DNA of 64,000 bases from JABWBD01 sp040768665 (GTDB taxonomy: Bacteria; Planctomycetota; Planctomycetia; Pirellulales; Thermoguttaceae): positions 62,001-126,000 of the forward strand of contig JAXGMN010000012.1 in the NCBI GenBank assembly GCA_040768665.1. The letters run 5' to 3'. The translations under genes were made by a program, and so were the position numbers. Shown in pieces: positions 8,979 to 17,864 of the stretch (its first letter is position 1; each line of letters opens with the position of its first letter). The notes under the pieces were generated by a model. That model was not told where the DNA came from. It did no database searches and saw only the letters and a program-made list of their open reading frames with translations.

Positions 8979-9647
8979 ATGATCCGCTTGACGGCGACCT
9001 GTGTCGCACTGGTTCTTTTGGCATCGTGGTGCCGGGCCGAGGAGGCCAAGGTTCCGTTGAAGACCGAAATCCCTGAAGAAGTGTTAGCCGGCACCCCACC
9101 CGACGTGCTCGCAATGCTGTTCCCGGAGCTCGAAAAACCACCGACCGAGCCGCCGACGATGCTGGTGCCCAAGGGGACCGTGAACCTGTCGCGGGGCAAG
9201 AAGGTAACGTCGAGCGATTCACGTCCCGTGATCGGCGAGCTGGCCTTCATCACCGATGGCAACCGCGAGGGGACCGAGGAAAGCTACGTCGAGCTTGGAC
9301 CGATGGCGCAGTGGGTCCAGATCGACCTGGGCGCGCCCTCGGAGATTTACGCCCTCTGGCTCTGGCACTTTTTCCGCGAAGCCCGCGGGTACCACGACGT
9401 GATCGTCGAGGTAGCGGACGACGCCGATTTTACCAAGAACGTGCGGACGATCTACAGCAATGATCAGGACAACTCGCTCGGCAAGGGGATCGGCAAAGAC
9501 CGGCCGTACATCGAGATCAACCTGGGGAAACTGATCGACGCCAAGGGAGTCACCGCCCGATATGTGCGCCTTCACAGCAACGGCAACACGGCGAATGACC
9601 TGAACCATTACATCGAAGTCGAAGTCTTCGGCAAACCGGCCTCTTAG
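8979..9647 (+). CDS. Secreted discoidin (F5/8 type C)-like protein
   Basis: A 222-residue protein. The ATG at 8979 has AGAGGA 8 bases upstream; a TTG two codons earlier is less likely. A signal peptide (MIRLTATCVALVLLASWCRA) precedes a linker and a domain of about 150 residues. Its strands (LSRGKKVTSSDSRPV, WVQIDLGAPSEIYALWLW, FFREARGYHDVIVEVADD and RYVRLHSNGN) are those of a galactose-binding, discoidin-type fold. The next gene starts 13 bases later, so the two are probably co-transcribed. A likely role is carbohydrate or cell-surface binding in partnership with the neighbouring exported oxidoreductase; this is inference. Confidence 0.75.
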   Translation: MIRLTATCVALVLLASWCRAEEAKVPLKTEIPEEVLAGTPPDVLAMLFPELEKPPTEPPTMLVPKGTVNLSRGKKVTSSDSRPVIGELAFITDGNREGTEESYVELGPMAQWVQIDLGAPSEIYALWLWHFFREARGYHDVIVEVADDADFTKNVRTIYSNDQDNSLGKGIGKDRPYIEINLGKLIDAKGVTARYVRLHSNGNTANDLNHYIEVEVFGKPAS

Positions 9648-9660
9648 AAGGAACTCTTCC

Positions 9661-10917
9661 ATGTCGAACCATCAGCAGGCGGCGAATCGAGTTGGATCAG
9701 GCAGCAGTTTCTCGCGACGAGGATTCATTGCAGGCGCCGGAGCGGCGGCCGCGGCGTTTTCCATCGTCGATCCGAAGCTGGTTCGCGGTGCGGACGCGAA
9801 CTAGAAAGTGGATATCGGCATCATCGGCTGCGGTGGTCGCGGCACGTGGATTACGGATTTGTTCAAGCAGCACGGCGGCTACAATATCGTCGCGGCGGCC
9901 GACTACTTCCAGGACCAGGTCGACAACCTGGGCGAGAAGTTCCAGGTCGATCCCGCGCGTCGATTCACCGGCCTGTCCAGCTACCATCGTATGCTGGAGG
10001 AGAAACTCGACGCGGTGGTGATCGAGTCGCCGCCCTATTTTCATCCCGAGCAGGCGGCAGCCGCGGTGGACGCGGGGAAGCACGTCTACGTGGCCAAGCC
10101 GATCGCCGTCGATGTTCCGGGCTGCAAGTCGATCGACGAGAGCGGAAAGAGGGCGACCTCGAAGAAGCTGTGTTTCCTGGTCGATTTCCAGACCAGGGCC
10201 GACGAATTCTACATCGAGGCGCTCAAGCGAGTGCACGATGGGGCTATCGGCTCATTTGCCTTTGGCGAATCGACCTACCACGCGGGCATCCCCTGGGCGC
10301 GCCAGATCAAGTACCTCGAGGATGATCCGAACAATCCCGAGAACCGGCTACGCGCGTGGGGTCTGGATCAGGTCCTCTCCGGCGATATCATCACCGAGCA
10401 GAATATCCACACGCTCGACGTGGCAAGCTGGATCATGAACCAGCCGCCCCTGTGCGCCTTCGGCACGGGCGGCCGGAAGGTCCGAAATATCGGCACGTGC
10501 TGGGACACCTTCAGCGTGACCTTCCAGTATCCGGAGAACGTCGGGATCGCCTTCAGTTCCCGGCAGTTCGACGGCCACGGAAGCCAGCCGGACGGGATCC
10601 GCAACCGCATGTTCGGCTCCGAGGGCGTCCTGGAAACGGCGTATGGCGGCGACGTGCTCATCCGCGGAAAGCACTTCTGGCGAGGCGGCCGGACGCCGAC
10701 CATCTACAAGCAAGGGGCCGTGAACAACATCGCGGCGTTCCACTCTGCAATTCAGAAGGGCGAGTGCAGCAACACGACGGTTCCGGAGAGTGTGCGGAGC
10801 AACCTCATGACGATCCTGGGCCGCACGGCGGCCTACAAGGGCGAGGTCGTGCGATGGGATCAGCTTCTTGAGAGCAACGAGAAGCTGAAAGCGGATTTGA
10901 AGGGATTGAAGAGCTGA
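9661..10917 (+). pseudogene. Tat-exported Gfo/Idh/MocA oxidoreductase with in-frame amber codon
   Basis: The frame from the ATG at 9661 (AAGGAA just upstream) encodes a twin-arginine signal with SRRGFIAGAGAAAAAF and then RGADAN. It next reads TAG at 9802-9804 and continues without any frame change into KVDIGIIGCGGRGTW, the Rossmann GxGxxG start of a Gfo/Idh/MocA dehydrogenase. The remaining 370 residues are intact. They include VYVAKPIAVD at the position of the usual EKP motif and an intact C-terminal domain. The signal and enzyme halves are therefore split only by one stop codon, probably a point mutation of a Ser or similar codon. A GTG at 9808 could start a cytoplasmic version but has no ribosome site. 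The gene follows the discoidin-like gene by 13 bases. It could be dead, read through, or a base-calling error. Confidence 0.8.
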
Positions 10918-10926
10918 CAAGCGGTT

Positions 10927-11244
10927 CTAGGGCGAGGTGAGCTTCAGGCCGATGATGCCGATGACGATCAGCGCGATGAAGGCGAGCCGCGGGGCGTGGG
11001 CGGGTTCGTGAAAGAGTAGGATGCCGAAGACGGCGGTGCCGGCGGCGCCGATCCCGGTCCAGATCGCATAGGCAGTGCCGATCTGGAGCGTTTGCACGGC
11101 CAGCGAGAGGAAGACGTAGCTGGCGACCATCAGGACTGCGGTGATGGCGCTGGGGACAGGTCGCGTCCAGCCTTGGGTGTATTTCAGGCCAACGGCCCAG
11201 CCGATTTCGAAAACGGCGGCGGTCAGGAGATAGAGCCAAGCCAT
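10927..11244 (-). CDS. SMR-family exporter, Gdx/SugE type
   Basis: About 105 residues with four membrane helices, the normal size of small multidrug resistance proteins. The N-terminus MAWLYLLTAAVFEIGWAVG carries the essential membrane Glu. GLKYTQGWTRP and GTAYAIWTGIGAAGTA match the Gdx/SugE branch, which exports guanidinium, rather than the EmrE branch. A GTG at 11256 overlaps the upstream stop and is an alternative start; I prefer the ATG at 11244 because homologues begin MAWLYL. The gene overlaps or directly follows a glycosidase gene and is convergent with the oxidoreductase, leaving 9 bases between stops. No guanidine riboswitch is apparent because there is no leader. The dimeric transporter would sit in the inner membrane. 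Confidence 0.85.
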   Translation of the reverse strand: MAWLYLLTAAVFEIGWAVGLKYTQGWTRPVPSAITAVLMVASYVFLSLAVQTLQIGTAYAIWTGIGAAGTAVFGILLFHEPAHAPRLAFIALIVIGIIGLKLTSP

Positions 11245-11252
11245 CGCTGTGG

Positions 11253-13868
11253 TCACTCTTCGAAGGTTATCGCGGCCAGGACCGGGGCAGACACGGTGCC
11301 GAGATCGCGGAAGACGATTTTCTCGACCGGCACCGGCCGCAGGTCGACGCCCAGGACGTTCAAGTGCCAGGGATCGCCGCGGAGCCCGATCAGGACGTCG
11401 GTCGCTTTAGGCGGGGCGGCCCATTCATCCATGGTGCGGCCGAGCAGCAGCGGGACTGCCTGTTGCCGGCCATCGGCATAATGGATCACGTACTCGGCGA
11501 CCGCGCCGGACTCGGCCGTGCCGCCGTCGCCGCTGGACCAGCCACAGACGTTTCCCAGGAAATAGACCCGCATCGCCTGCCGGCCGACGGGGATTGCCAC
11601 CTCGGTCGGCCAGTGGCGGTTCTTCGGCGCCTTGTCGGAGTGGAGGACGATCAGGCCACGTCCCTCGTTCTCGGCGGGGTCGATCACTGAGAAAGGCACA
11701 CCACCGACGACCTGCTCCCCCACCTTCAGTCCGGTGAAAAGGAACTTCCCGGGATTCGGCACGCCAAACGGGGCCGTGAATGGGTCGGTATTGGCCACCT
11801 CCCGCAGATCGATCGAGCGACACGGTTCATTTTTGAGCGCCGGAATGACCGGCAATGCGCTCAATCCTTCAATGGGCTGGAAGACCGGCGGAGCGTCCTT
11901 TTGATAAAGGTCGACGACGGTCGGGAGGTCCCAGCGGTGCGTTTGGTTGCTTCGGGAGAGCGTTTCGACTCCCGCGAGCGTGCCGACCAGCGGCCGCGAC
12001 CGGGGCAGGTGGAGCACGATTCGTTTGGGCGGCTGCCGTTTGGGCGGGTCGAATTGCACTTGCACTCCTCCAGCGGTGCCGCGGACAAGGAGGTTCATCT
12101 CGCCGAAATGGGTTGGTGCCCGATCCACTCGGATTTCCTGCCCATCGTCGAGCCACCAGTCGGGCACGGCCATGAGCAGGTGGAGTTCGTCGCCGCGTTC
12201 GTGGATCAGCATGTGGCGAAGCAGGACAGCGAAATTCGAGGCGCCGGTCACGTGCGGAATCGTATCGCTCCAGGCGAAGCGGCGTTGGTAATAGATGCCT
12301 TCGGGGAATGCATGGGCCGCGGTGGAGTGGAGCAGGTACCAATAATAGTCTTCGACGACCTGTTCGTGATCGCCGCGAGCAAACGAGGCCATCGTGGTGT
12401 AGGCCGACATATAGGGATGGATCGCGTCCGGTCTTCCCAGCCACTGGATCGTGCCTTCGATAAAGCCGCCTCCGTGTGTGTTGCGGGCGTGGTGGATCGT
12501 CGCGGCGACGCGGGGGTCGTCGATAGGGAACAGTTCGGTGGGCCAAAGGGTCTCCGTGTTGCCCCAGTGCGTGCCGACCTTTTCCCAACTTGGCGGAAAG
12601 TAGGCGAGACCGGTCCGCTCGAGCGCCGCGTCGATAGCGGCACGATAGAGGCCGGCTTCCTCCCTGAGCGATTTTGCCTCTTCCTCGTTTCCGAGAACGG
12701 CCGCGGCATCCGCCGTGCAGACGAGCCCGCGGAGATTCCACAGATCGTAGCCGATGATATGGTGCTTTCCGTCCCAGAGGTATTCCCCATCGGCGACGGC
12801 ATTGGGCAGCACCCCGGCAAAGGGCGAGTCGGCCGCCGCCTCTCGGCGAGCCTTCATCGTCCAGTCCACCGCACGCCGCATCTTGGGATACACGGCGGAG
12901 AGCCAGTCCCGGTCGCCCGTGATTTTGTAGAACTGCCAGAGCACCCAAAGAGCTTGCCCGTTGGCGTCGAACTGCATCTTTTGAGTCTCGAAGCGGCCGT
13001 CGGTTCGCTGGCTTTCCAGGTACGGCTCGATGGCTTTGCGTGCCGCATCCCAGAGCCCGGCCTCCTCGAGTTCCATGATCTGATAGCCGCCGTCGCGAAT
13101 GTAGAAATGGTCGTAAAAGCCCTCGCCGCCCTGGAGCACGCCATGGTCGTTGGCGATCAACTGGCAGACGTGGGCCGCGAGCAGGGCCTCGTTGGATTTC
13201 CGGCACGGCACGTCGATCTTCGCCCCGGCATGGAACTGTTCTTTCCAAAACGTCACGGTTCGTTCGAGCCAGATCCGTGGATTTTCCTTGGCAAGGACCG
13301 CCGCATCGGCGACCGGTTCAAAAGGAATCCGGAGGACGGTCTCAGCCGATCGTCCCGGTGCGAGCGACCATGACATTTCGCTAGCGGTCGCGCTCGAGGG
13401 GTTGAACTGCTCGACCTTGAGCCTCGCTTCCGCCGAGGCAGCACCGGTGTTTGTGGCGATTACCTTGATCCAGGTGAGGAAGTTTTCGCCCTCGGTGGGC
13501 CACGCGAACGCCCGCTGCCAGTCTTCCGCGGTTGGCAGCGGCGTCGCCCAGAAGGTGAAATCGTAGCGGACAGATTCCTCCGTCGCAGATAGGAGGATCA
13601 CCGGCAGCCAGCCTTCCAACGCCGTCTTGGTCTGTTCGCGACTGAGTGCCTTGAGACTCGGACCGATACGAAAACGGACCTGGGTATCGGCAGCCAGCAG
13701 AAGCCGGTTGTCGGGCGTGATTCGAACGCCGTGCTCGTAGTCTTTCAGGCCGACGACGTTCCACGAGTTGCGGAAGTAGTCGAAGGGTTCTTCCGCCGGA
13801 GCAATCGGTGCCAGCAATAGAACAGGCAGCAGGGCAGTGGGCAAAGCGACGGCGCGGATTGCGTGCAT
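11253..13868 (-). CDS. Secreted six-hairpin (alpha/alpha-barrel) glycosidase
   Basis: An 871-residue protein with a signal peptide (MHAIRAVALPTALLPVLLLAPIAPA). An N-terminal beta-sandwich region (to about residue 210) is followed by a helical catalytic domain. That domain has HFYIRDGGYQIMELEEAGLWD, GQALWVLWQFYKITGD, TLWPTELFPIDD and HAFPEGIYYQRR, a pattern typical of (alpha/alpha)6-barrel glycosidases such as the GH78/GH95/GH127 superfamily. The acidic residues in IRDGG and FPEG are candidate catalytic ones. A C-terminal beta domain includes a cell-surface-type sandwich (TFEE end). The exact family is not recognised. It overlaps the SMR exporter start, so the two may be translated together. 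Confidence 0.75.
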   Translation of the reverse strand: MHAIRAVALPTALLPVLLLAPIAPAEEPFDYFRNSWNVVGLKDYEHGVRITPDNRLLLAADTQVRFRIGPSLKALSREQTKTALEGWLPVILLSATEESVRYDFTFWATPLPTAEDWQRAFAWPTEGENFLTWIKVIATNTGAASAEARLKVEQFNPSSATASEMSWSLAPGRSAETVLRIPFEPVADAAVLAKENPRIWLERTVTFWKEQFHAGAKIDVPCRKSNEALLAAHVCQLIANDHGVLQGGEGFYDHFYIRDGGYQIMELEEAGLWDAARKAIEPYLESQRTDGRFETQKMQFDANGQALWVLWQFYKITGDRDWLSAVYPKMRRAVDWTMKARREAAADSPFAGVLPNAVADGEYLWDGKHHIIGYDLWNLRGLVCTADAAAVLGNEEEAKSLREEAGLYRAAIDAALERTGLAYFPPSWEKVGTHWGNTETLWPTELFPIDDPRVAATIHHARNTHGGGFIEGTIQWLGRPDAIHPYMSAYTTMASFARGDHEQVVEDYYWYLLHSTAAHAFPEGIYYQRRFAWSDTIPHVTGASNFAVLLRHMLIHERGDELHLLMAVPDWWLDDGQEIRVDRAPTHFGEMNLLVRGTAGGVQVQFDPPKRQPPKRIVLHLPRSRPLVGTLAGVETLSRSNQTHRWDLPTVVDLYQKDAPPVFQPIEGLSALPVIPALKNEPCRSIDLREVANTDPFTAPFGVPNPGKFLFTGLKVGEQVVGGVPFSVIDPAENEGRGLIVLHSDKAPKNRHWPTEVAIPVGRQAMRVYFLGNVCGWSSGDGGTAESGAVAEYVIHYADGRQQAVPLLLGRTMDEWAAPPKATDVLIGLRGDPWHLNVLGVDLRPVPVEKIVFRDLGTVSAPVLAAITFEE

Positions 13869-14015
13869 GGTGTCCCTCCGATTGAGTTCACAAGGTTGTT
13901 GATTCGGGGCAGCATACCGATGCCGAAAAGAGGAGTCGTTAAAAGATGGCTGTTAAAAGATGAAGACCGGGGATAGTCTCCGAGCACTCTCGCAGCGGAC
14001 ATCCGTGATGGTATC
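13869..14015. promoter_or_regulatory. Divergent promoter region of the glycosidase and bioD
   Basis: About 147 bases between two divergent genes, so promoters for both probably lie here. A direct repeat of 11 bases (GTTAAAAGATG) occurs twice near 13938-13962 with three bases between copies. No recognisable regulator site can be named. Confidence 0.35.
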
Positions 14016-14717
14016 ATGGAAGGGATGAGAAGCAAACAAGTGCCGGGATTATTTATCGCGGGGACGGATACCGAGGTCGGCAAGACTTACGTTGGGGCGA
14101 TGATTGCACGGGCGCTGCGGGAGGCGGGCCACCGGGTCGGGGTATACAAGCCGGCGGCGAGCGGTTGCCGTCGCGAAGAAGGCACGATCGTTTCCGACGA
14201 CGCCCTGGCCCTGTGGGAGGCCGCCGGGCGGCCGGGCAGCCTCGAACAGGTCTGTCCGCAGCGGTTCGAAGCGCCGCTGACCCCGCATCTTGCGGCGAAG
14301 GCGGAGGACAAATGGCTCGACCCCGAATTGCTGAGGGCCGGCCTGGACGCCTGGGTGGAGACGAGCGAAGTCGTTCTGGTGGAAGGCGCCGGAGGCCTGA
14401 TGTCGCCGCTGGGGGACAAGGAGTACGTTGCTGATCTCGCTTACGACTTCGGGTTCCCCCTGGTCATCGTTGCTCGAAACGCGTTGGGGACCATCAACCA
14501 TACGCTCCAAACGCTCATCACTGCAGCCACGTTTCGCGACGGGCTGAAGGTGGCGGGGGTTGTACTGAATCACCCGATGCCACTTGCCGGCGACGTGAGC
14601 GTGTCTACCAACCGGCAACAACTTGCCGCCCGTTGCACAGTGCCGGTCCTGGCGGAGGTGGCCTGGGAGGGAGGTTTTGACGTCGAGGTGGATTGGTTCG
14701 AGCTGATGAATCGGTGA
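14016..14717 (+). CDS. bioD: Dethiobiotin synthetase
   Basis: A 233-residue protein, the usual length of BioD. The P-loop is GTDTEVGKT near residues 16-24, followed by VGVYKPAASGC, DDALALWEAAG and the VEGAGGLMSPL motif that contacts the substrate and ATP gamma-phosphate. RNALGTINHTLQT and GVVLNHP continue the family pattern. The enzyme makes dethiobiotin from 7,8-diaminopelargonate, CO2 and ATP in the cytoplasm, the penultimate step of biotin synthesis. Two ATG codons (14016 and 14025) are possible and neither has a strong ribosome site. The other bio genes are not adjacent, so the gene stands alone, convergent with the NRAMP-like gene. Confidence 0.92.
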   Translation: MEGMRSKQVPGLFIAGTDTEVGKTYVGAMIARALREAGHRVGVYKPAASGCRREEGTIVSDDALALWEAAGRPGSLEQVCPQRFEAPLTPHLAAKAEDKWLDPELLRAGLDAWVETSEVVLVEGAGGLMSPLGDKEYVADLAYDFGFPLVIVARNALGTINHTLQTLITAATFRDGLKVAGVVLNHPMPLAGDVSVSTNRQQLAARCTVPVLAEVAWEGGFDVEVDWFELMNR

Positions 14718-14775
14718 ATCGGGACCCGCGTTCAGTTGTAACCGTCCACGGGGCTGGGCTGATAAAAAGTTATGT

Positions 14776-16065
14776 TCAGCTCAACTGCAGCACGATCCGC
14801 CACAGTACCCGCAGCGCCATCAGGAGCACCACCACGAAGCCGATGCCGCCGAGGATATTGACCGCCAGGTTGTTTCGGCGCTCGCCCATCACGTCTTTGC
14901 GGTTGGCCAGCCAGAGCATCGTTGCCGCCATCAAGGGGTTGCCCAGCACCGTGAGCGCCTGGCCGAATATGATCAAATTCACCGGTTTCTCTCCCGTGCG
15001 CAGGGCCAGCATTGCGATGACCATTCCGATCAGCATCACGGCCACCGTGAAGTTTCGCGGCCAGCGCTCGTTCAGTCGCGCCGGTTTGCCGATGCCGTCG
15101 GCCAAAATGCTGCCGCCGATCATCGCATTGATGAGGAAGGGATTCATGGCGACGGCGAGCAGCCCGATCGAGAACATCGCGTAAGCGGCAGGGCCAAGCA
15201 GTGGCCGCAACGAGAGGGCCAGGGTGCCGATGTCGTCGGCCGGTTTTCCGTAGATCACGGTGCCGGCGGTGATCATGATGATCATGCTGACGCACGTCAA
15301 CACGCTCACGCCGGCGATGGCATCCCCGACACCGTTGCGGTAATCCTCAATGGTCCAGCCCCGCTCTCGCACGAGATTTCCCTGGAAAAATGCTCCGGCT
15401 ACTGAAAAGGTCGTCCCCAGGAGCGAGGCGATCAGGATCATGGGATCCTCGATCGAGCCACCGACCTTCTGCGGAATCCCCAAGGAAAGCGTTTCCGGGA
15501 GACTGGGGATCAACCCTAGGAGGACTTGCACGATGCTGGGATGCGCCAGGATCAGATTGAGGAGGAAGCACAGGAGGATCAATCCTACCATGACCTTCAT
15601 CAAGCGTTCGACGGTCCGATAGATCTCCTTGGCAAAGAAGAGGAACGCGATGATCAGCCCGTTGACGGCAACAAGCACCCAGGGGATCGCCGACTTGGAG
15701 AGGAACGCGCCGGCCGCAGCCCCGAGGGCCAGGTTGTTTGAGAACTGAAACGCCGTGCATGTCAGGGAGAGCGTAATGCCAATCAGCGCCGCGGCAGGTC
15801 GGCCCAGCCTGGCTGCGACGAGCGTGCAGGGCGTGGCGCCGCCGACCACGCCAATCCGGGCTCCCATGGTCGTGAACGTTCCCATGAGCAATCCGGTCAA
15901 CAGCAAGAGCCAGATCAGCTCATAGCGGTAATTCGCCCCGACATTGGAGCTGATCAGCAGACTTCCGGGGCCGAACACGACGCAGGCCGTGATCAATGCG
16001 GGGCCGATCGAACGGTACCACGGGGGCCGCGGAGGGCATACGGGGGTTGCCATTTCATTCGCCAT
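14776..16065 (-). CDS. NRAMP-fold transporter with atypical metal-site motifs
   Basis: A 429-residue protein with about eleven membrane helices. The ATG at 16065 has GAGGAG 7 bases upstream; an upstream frame adds only basic residues. Helix 1 carries FGPGSLLISSNVGANY where Mn/Fe transporters have DPGN. Helix 6 reads FSVAGAFFQGNLVRERG where the family has a Met-Pro-His ligand set. The overall helix pattern and the conserved GNLVRE-like segment still fit the NRAMP/LeuT fold. The aspartate, asparagine and methionine ligands for divalent transition metals appear to be missing. It may move another ion such as magnesium, or an organic substrate. It is convergent with bioD. Confidence 0.8.
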   Translation of the reverse strand: MANEMATPVCPPRPPWYRSIGPALITACVVFGPGSLLISSNVGANYRYELIWLLLLTGLLMGTFTTMGARIGVVGGATPCTLVAARLGRPAAALIGITLSLTCTAFQFSNNLALGAAAGAFLSKSAIPWVLVAVNGLIIAFLFFAKEIYRTVERLMKVMVGLILLCFLLNLILAHPSIVQVLLGLIPSLPETLSLGIPQKVGGSIEDPMILIASLLGTTFSVAGAFFQGNLVRERGWTIEDYRNGVGDAIAGVSVLTCVSMIIMITAGTVIYGKPADDIGTLALSLRPLLGPAAYAMFSIGLLAVAMNPFLINAMIGGSILADGIGKPARLNERWPRNFTVAVMLIGMVIAMLALRTGEKPVNLIIFGQALTVLGNPLMAATMLWLANRKDVMGERRNNLAVNILGGIGFVVVLLMALRVLWRIVLQLS

Positions 16066-16192
16066 AAGACTGCTCCTCGGGGGGGATTCGAGCGAATTCT
16101 TTATAGTCGGCCGCGACACGGCACGCAAGAGAGGAGGGCAACGCACACCATTGCGCGGCAGCAATGGGAGGGTCGCAGCGGATGCGAGAAAA

Positions 16193-16259
16193 AAGTGTCA
16201 GGAACCATTTGTGCGAAGCACCCGAAGGGCCGGTTTCCGGCAAATGGTTCCTGACACTT
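16193..16259. repeat. Perfect 19 bp inverted repeat hairpin
   Basis: The arms AAGTGTCAGGAACCATTTG (16193-16211) and its complement (16241-16259) enclose a 29-base GC-rich loop. It lies 20 bases left of the IS701-like terminal repeat and about 130 bases upstream of the NRAMP-like start. The two arms match exactly, unlike the A:A-mismatch family, so it is listed separately. Confidence 0.6.
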
Positions 16260-16279
16260 ATTTCTCGATCAATCCTTAG

Positions 16280-17786
16280 TTTGACTGTAGCTTGACATTG
16301 ACTGACTGTAACTCTTTTGGTATTCAGCCTTTCCTCACATTTCGAGTGCAGGAAAGGAGGAGCCGATGGAACGGCGATTTGATGTGCGATTGGAGGAACT
16401 GTTGGAAGATGCGGTTTTGGATCCCCGGATACCGAAAGGGATGCTGGACCGTTTGGAGCAATTCGTCGAACCCTACGCAGCACGTTTGACGAGCAGCGAG
16501 CAACAAGGACACGTGCGGGAGTATGTGTCTGGTCTGTGTTCGGATGTCAAACGGAAGAATTCCGAGATGATCGCTTACCTCCACGACCAGGAGCGGCATG
16601 CGCTGCAGAAGTTCATCGGCCAGTCGCCGTGGGACGATCGTCCGCTGATCGGAGAACTGGCGCGACAAGTCGGTGCGGAGTTGGGCGAGCCCGATGGCGT
16701 GCTCGTTTTCGACCCGTCGGGGTTCAAGAGAACAAGGAAAAAGCTCGGTCGGGGTGGCGCGACAATGGTGCGGGCGTCTGGGAAAAATCGACAACTGCCA
16801 GGTGGGTATATACTTGGGGTATGTTTCTCGAAGAGCATGCCCTGGTGGACACGCGGCTGTACTTGAACAAGAGTGGGCGAAAGACAAGAAGCGGCGGAAG
16901 AAGTGCGGTGTTCCCGCCGCGATTCGCTTTCGCACGCGGCACGCGCTGGCCCTGGAGATGCTTGCGGAGCACGGGAAAGCCTTGCCTCACGGCTGGATTG
17001 CCGGAGACGACGAAATGGGGCGTAGCTCGGCATTTCGGCGAGATTTGCGGTCGTTGGGAGAACGGTATCTGCTCGCCGTGCCATCGAACACGTTGGTGCG
17101 CGATCTGGATGCGCCGTCGCCGGAATACTGTGGTCGCGGACGGCGGCCGCAGATTCCCTATGTCCGCGTGGATCGGTGGTGTGCGGCGTTGCCGGAGAAC
17201 GCCTGGATGACGATCGAGGTGCGTGACGGCGGCTCGCGGCCCGCTGGCGGTGCAGGCCGTGAAGACACGCGTCCAGGCGAAGAGCGATCGACGTCGCAAC
17301 GGTCCCGAAGAGCTGTTGGTGGTGGTGCGCGAGGAGCAGAGCGATGGTACGATGAAGCACGATTACCACCTCGCGAACGCGGCGCGAAACGCCGCTGGCC
17401 GAATTCACCCGTGTCGTCAAGGCCGAGCATCGGATCGAGGAGTGCCTCGAGCGTGCGAAAGGCGAAGCGGGGCTTGCCCAATATCAGGTCCGCAATTGGC
17501 GTGGGTGGCACCACCATCAAACACTCTCGTTGTTGGCCGCATGGTTCCTGACGCAAGAAGACATGCGGGGGAAAAAATACACCCCAGCACTCACTGTTCC
17601 ACGTGTTCGCACCATCCTGGCCTCATTGCTCACTCGCGCCCTCGACTGCGGTTCGCCGGACTATATCAAGCGGCACAATACCCGGGTGATGCAGCGGAAC
17701 GAATGTGCCTACGCATACCACTGGAAATCACGTAATCGCTTGGCTCCTCGAAGGTTCAGTCAACGGAAATAGCGGCTACAGTCAAA
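16280..17786 (+). mobile_element. IS701-like insertion sequence, degenerate
   Basis: The ends carry matching 12-base inverted repeats, TTTGACTGTAGC at 16280-16291 and GCTACAGTCAAA at 17775-17786. Flanking tetramers are TTAG on the left and GTAG on the right, a near match to the 4-base target duplications of IS701 elements. The 1.5 kb element holds one broken transposase gene. It sits just downstream of the mfn-like operon and is immobile unless helped in trans. Confidence 0.75.
16366..17772 (+). pseudogene. IS701-family transposase, multiply frameshifted
   Basis: The protein can be followed across three frames. It begins MERRFDVRLEELLED with FIGQSPWDDRPL and VFDPSGFK in one frame. It shifts near 16730 into GVARQWCGRLGKIDNCQVG, briefly uses another frame for HALVDTRLYLNK near 16850, and returns for EWAKDKKRRKKCGVP and AGDDEMGRS. 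It moves again near 17230 to AVKTRVQAKSDRRRNGPEEL and once more near 17395 to EHRIEECLERAKGEAGLA and WFLTQEDMRGKK. The DDE residues (the Asp in FDPSG, AGDDE and the Glu in HRIEE) are still recognisable. At least five indels mean no functional transposase. Confidence 0.85.
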
Positions 17787-17804
17787 GTAGATCGACGGCA
17801 TCAG

Positions 17805-17828
17805 CCCGGCTGCTCGGAAGCAGCCGGG
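17805..17828. repeat. CCCGGCTGCT / AGCAGCCGGG hairpin, copy 1
   Basis: A 10 bp perfect stem with a 4-base loop, between the IS701 end and the stop of the mfnE-like gene, 36 bases downstream of that gene. The same arms occur at 23062 and 24179, and extended at 52341, each time 3' of a minus-strand gene. Confidence 0.6.
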
Positions 17829-17864
17829 GGTGATTGTCGCACTCGCGTCGGGGCTGAGCGGCCA

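Noticed and set aside
16166..16365. Riboswitch or leader RNA upstream of the NRAMP-like gene
   Set aside because: The only strong structure is a perfect inverted repeat next to an insertion sequence, without a recognised aptamer core.
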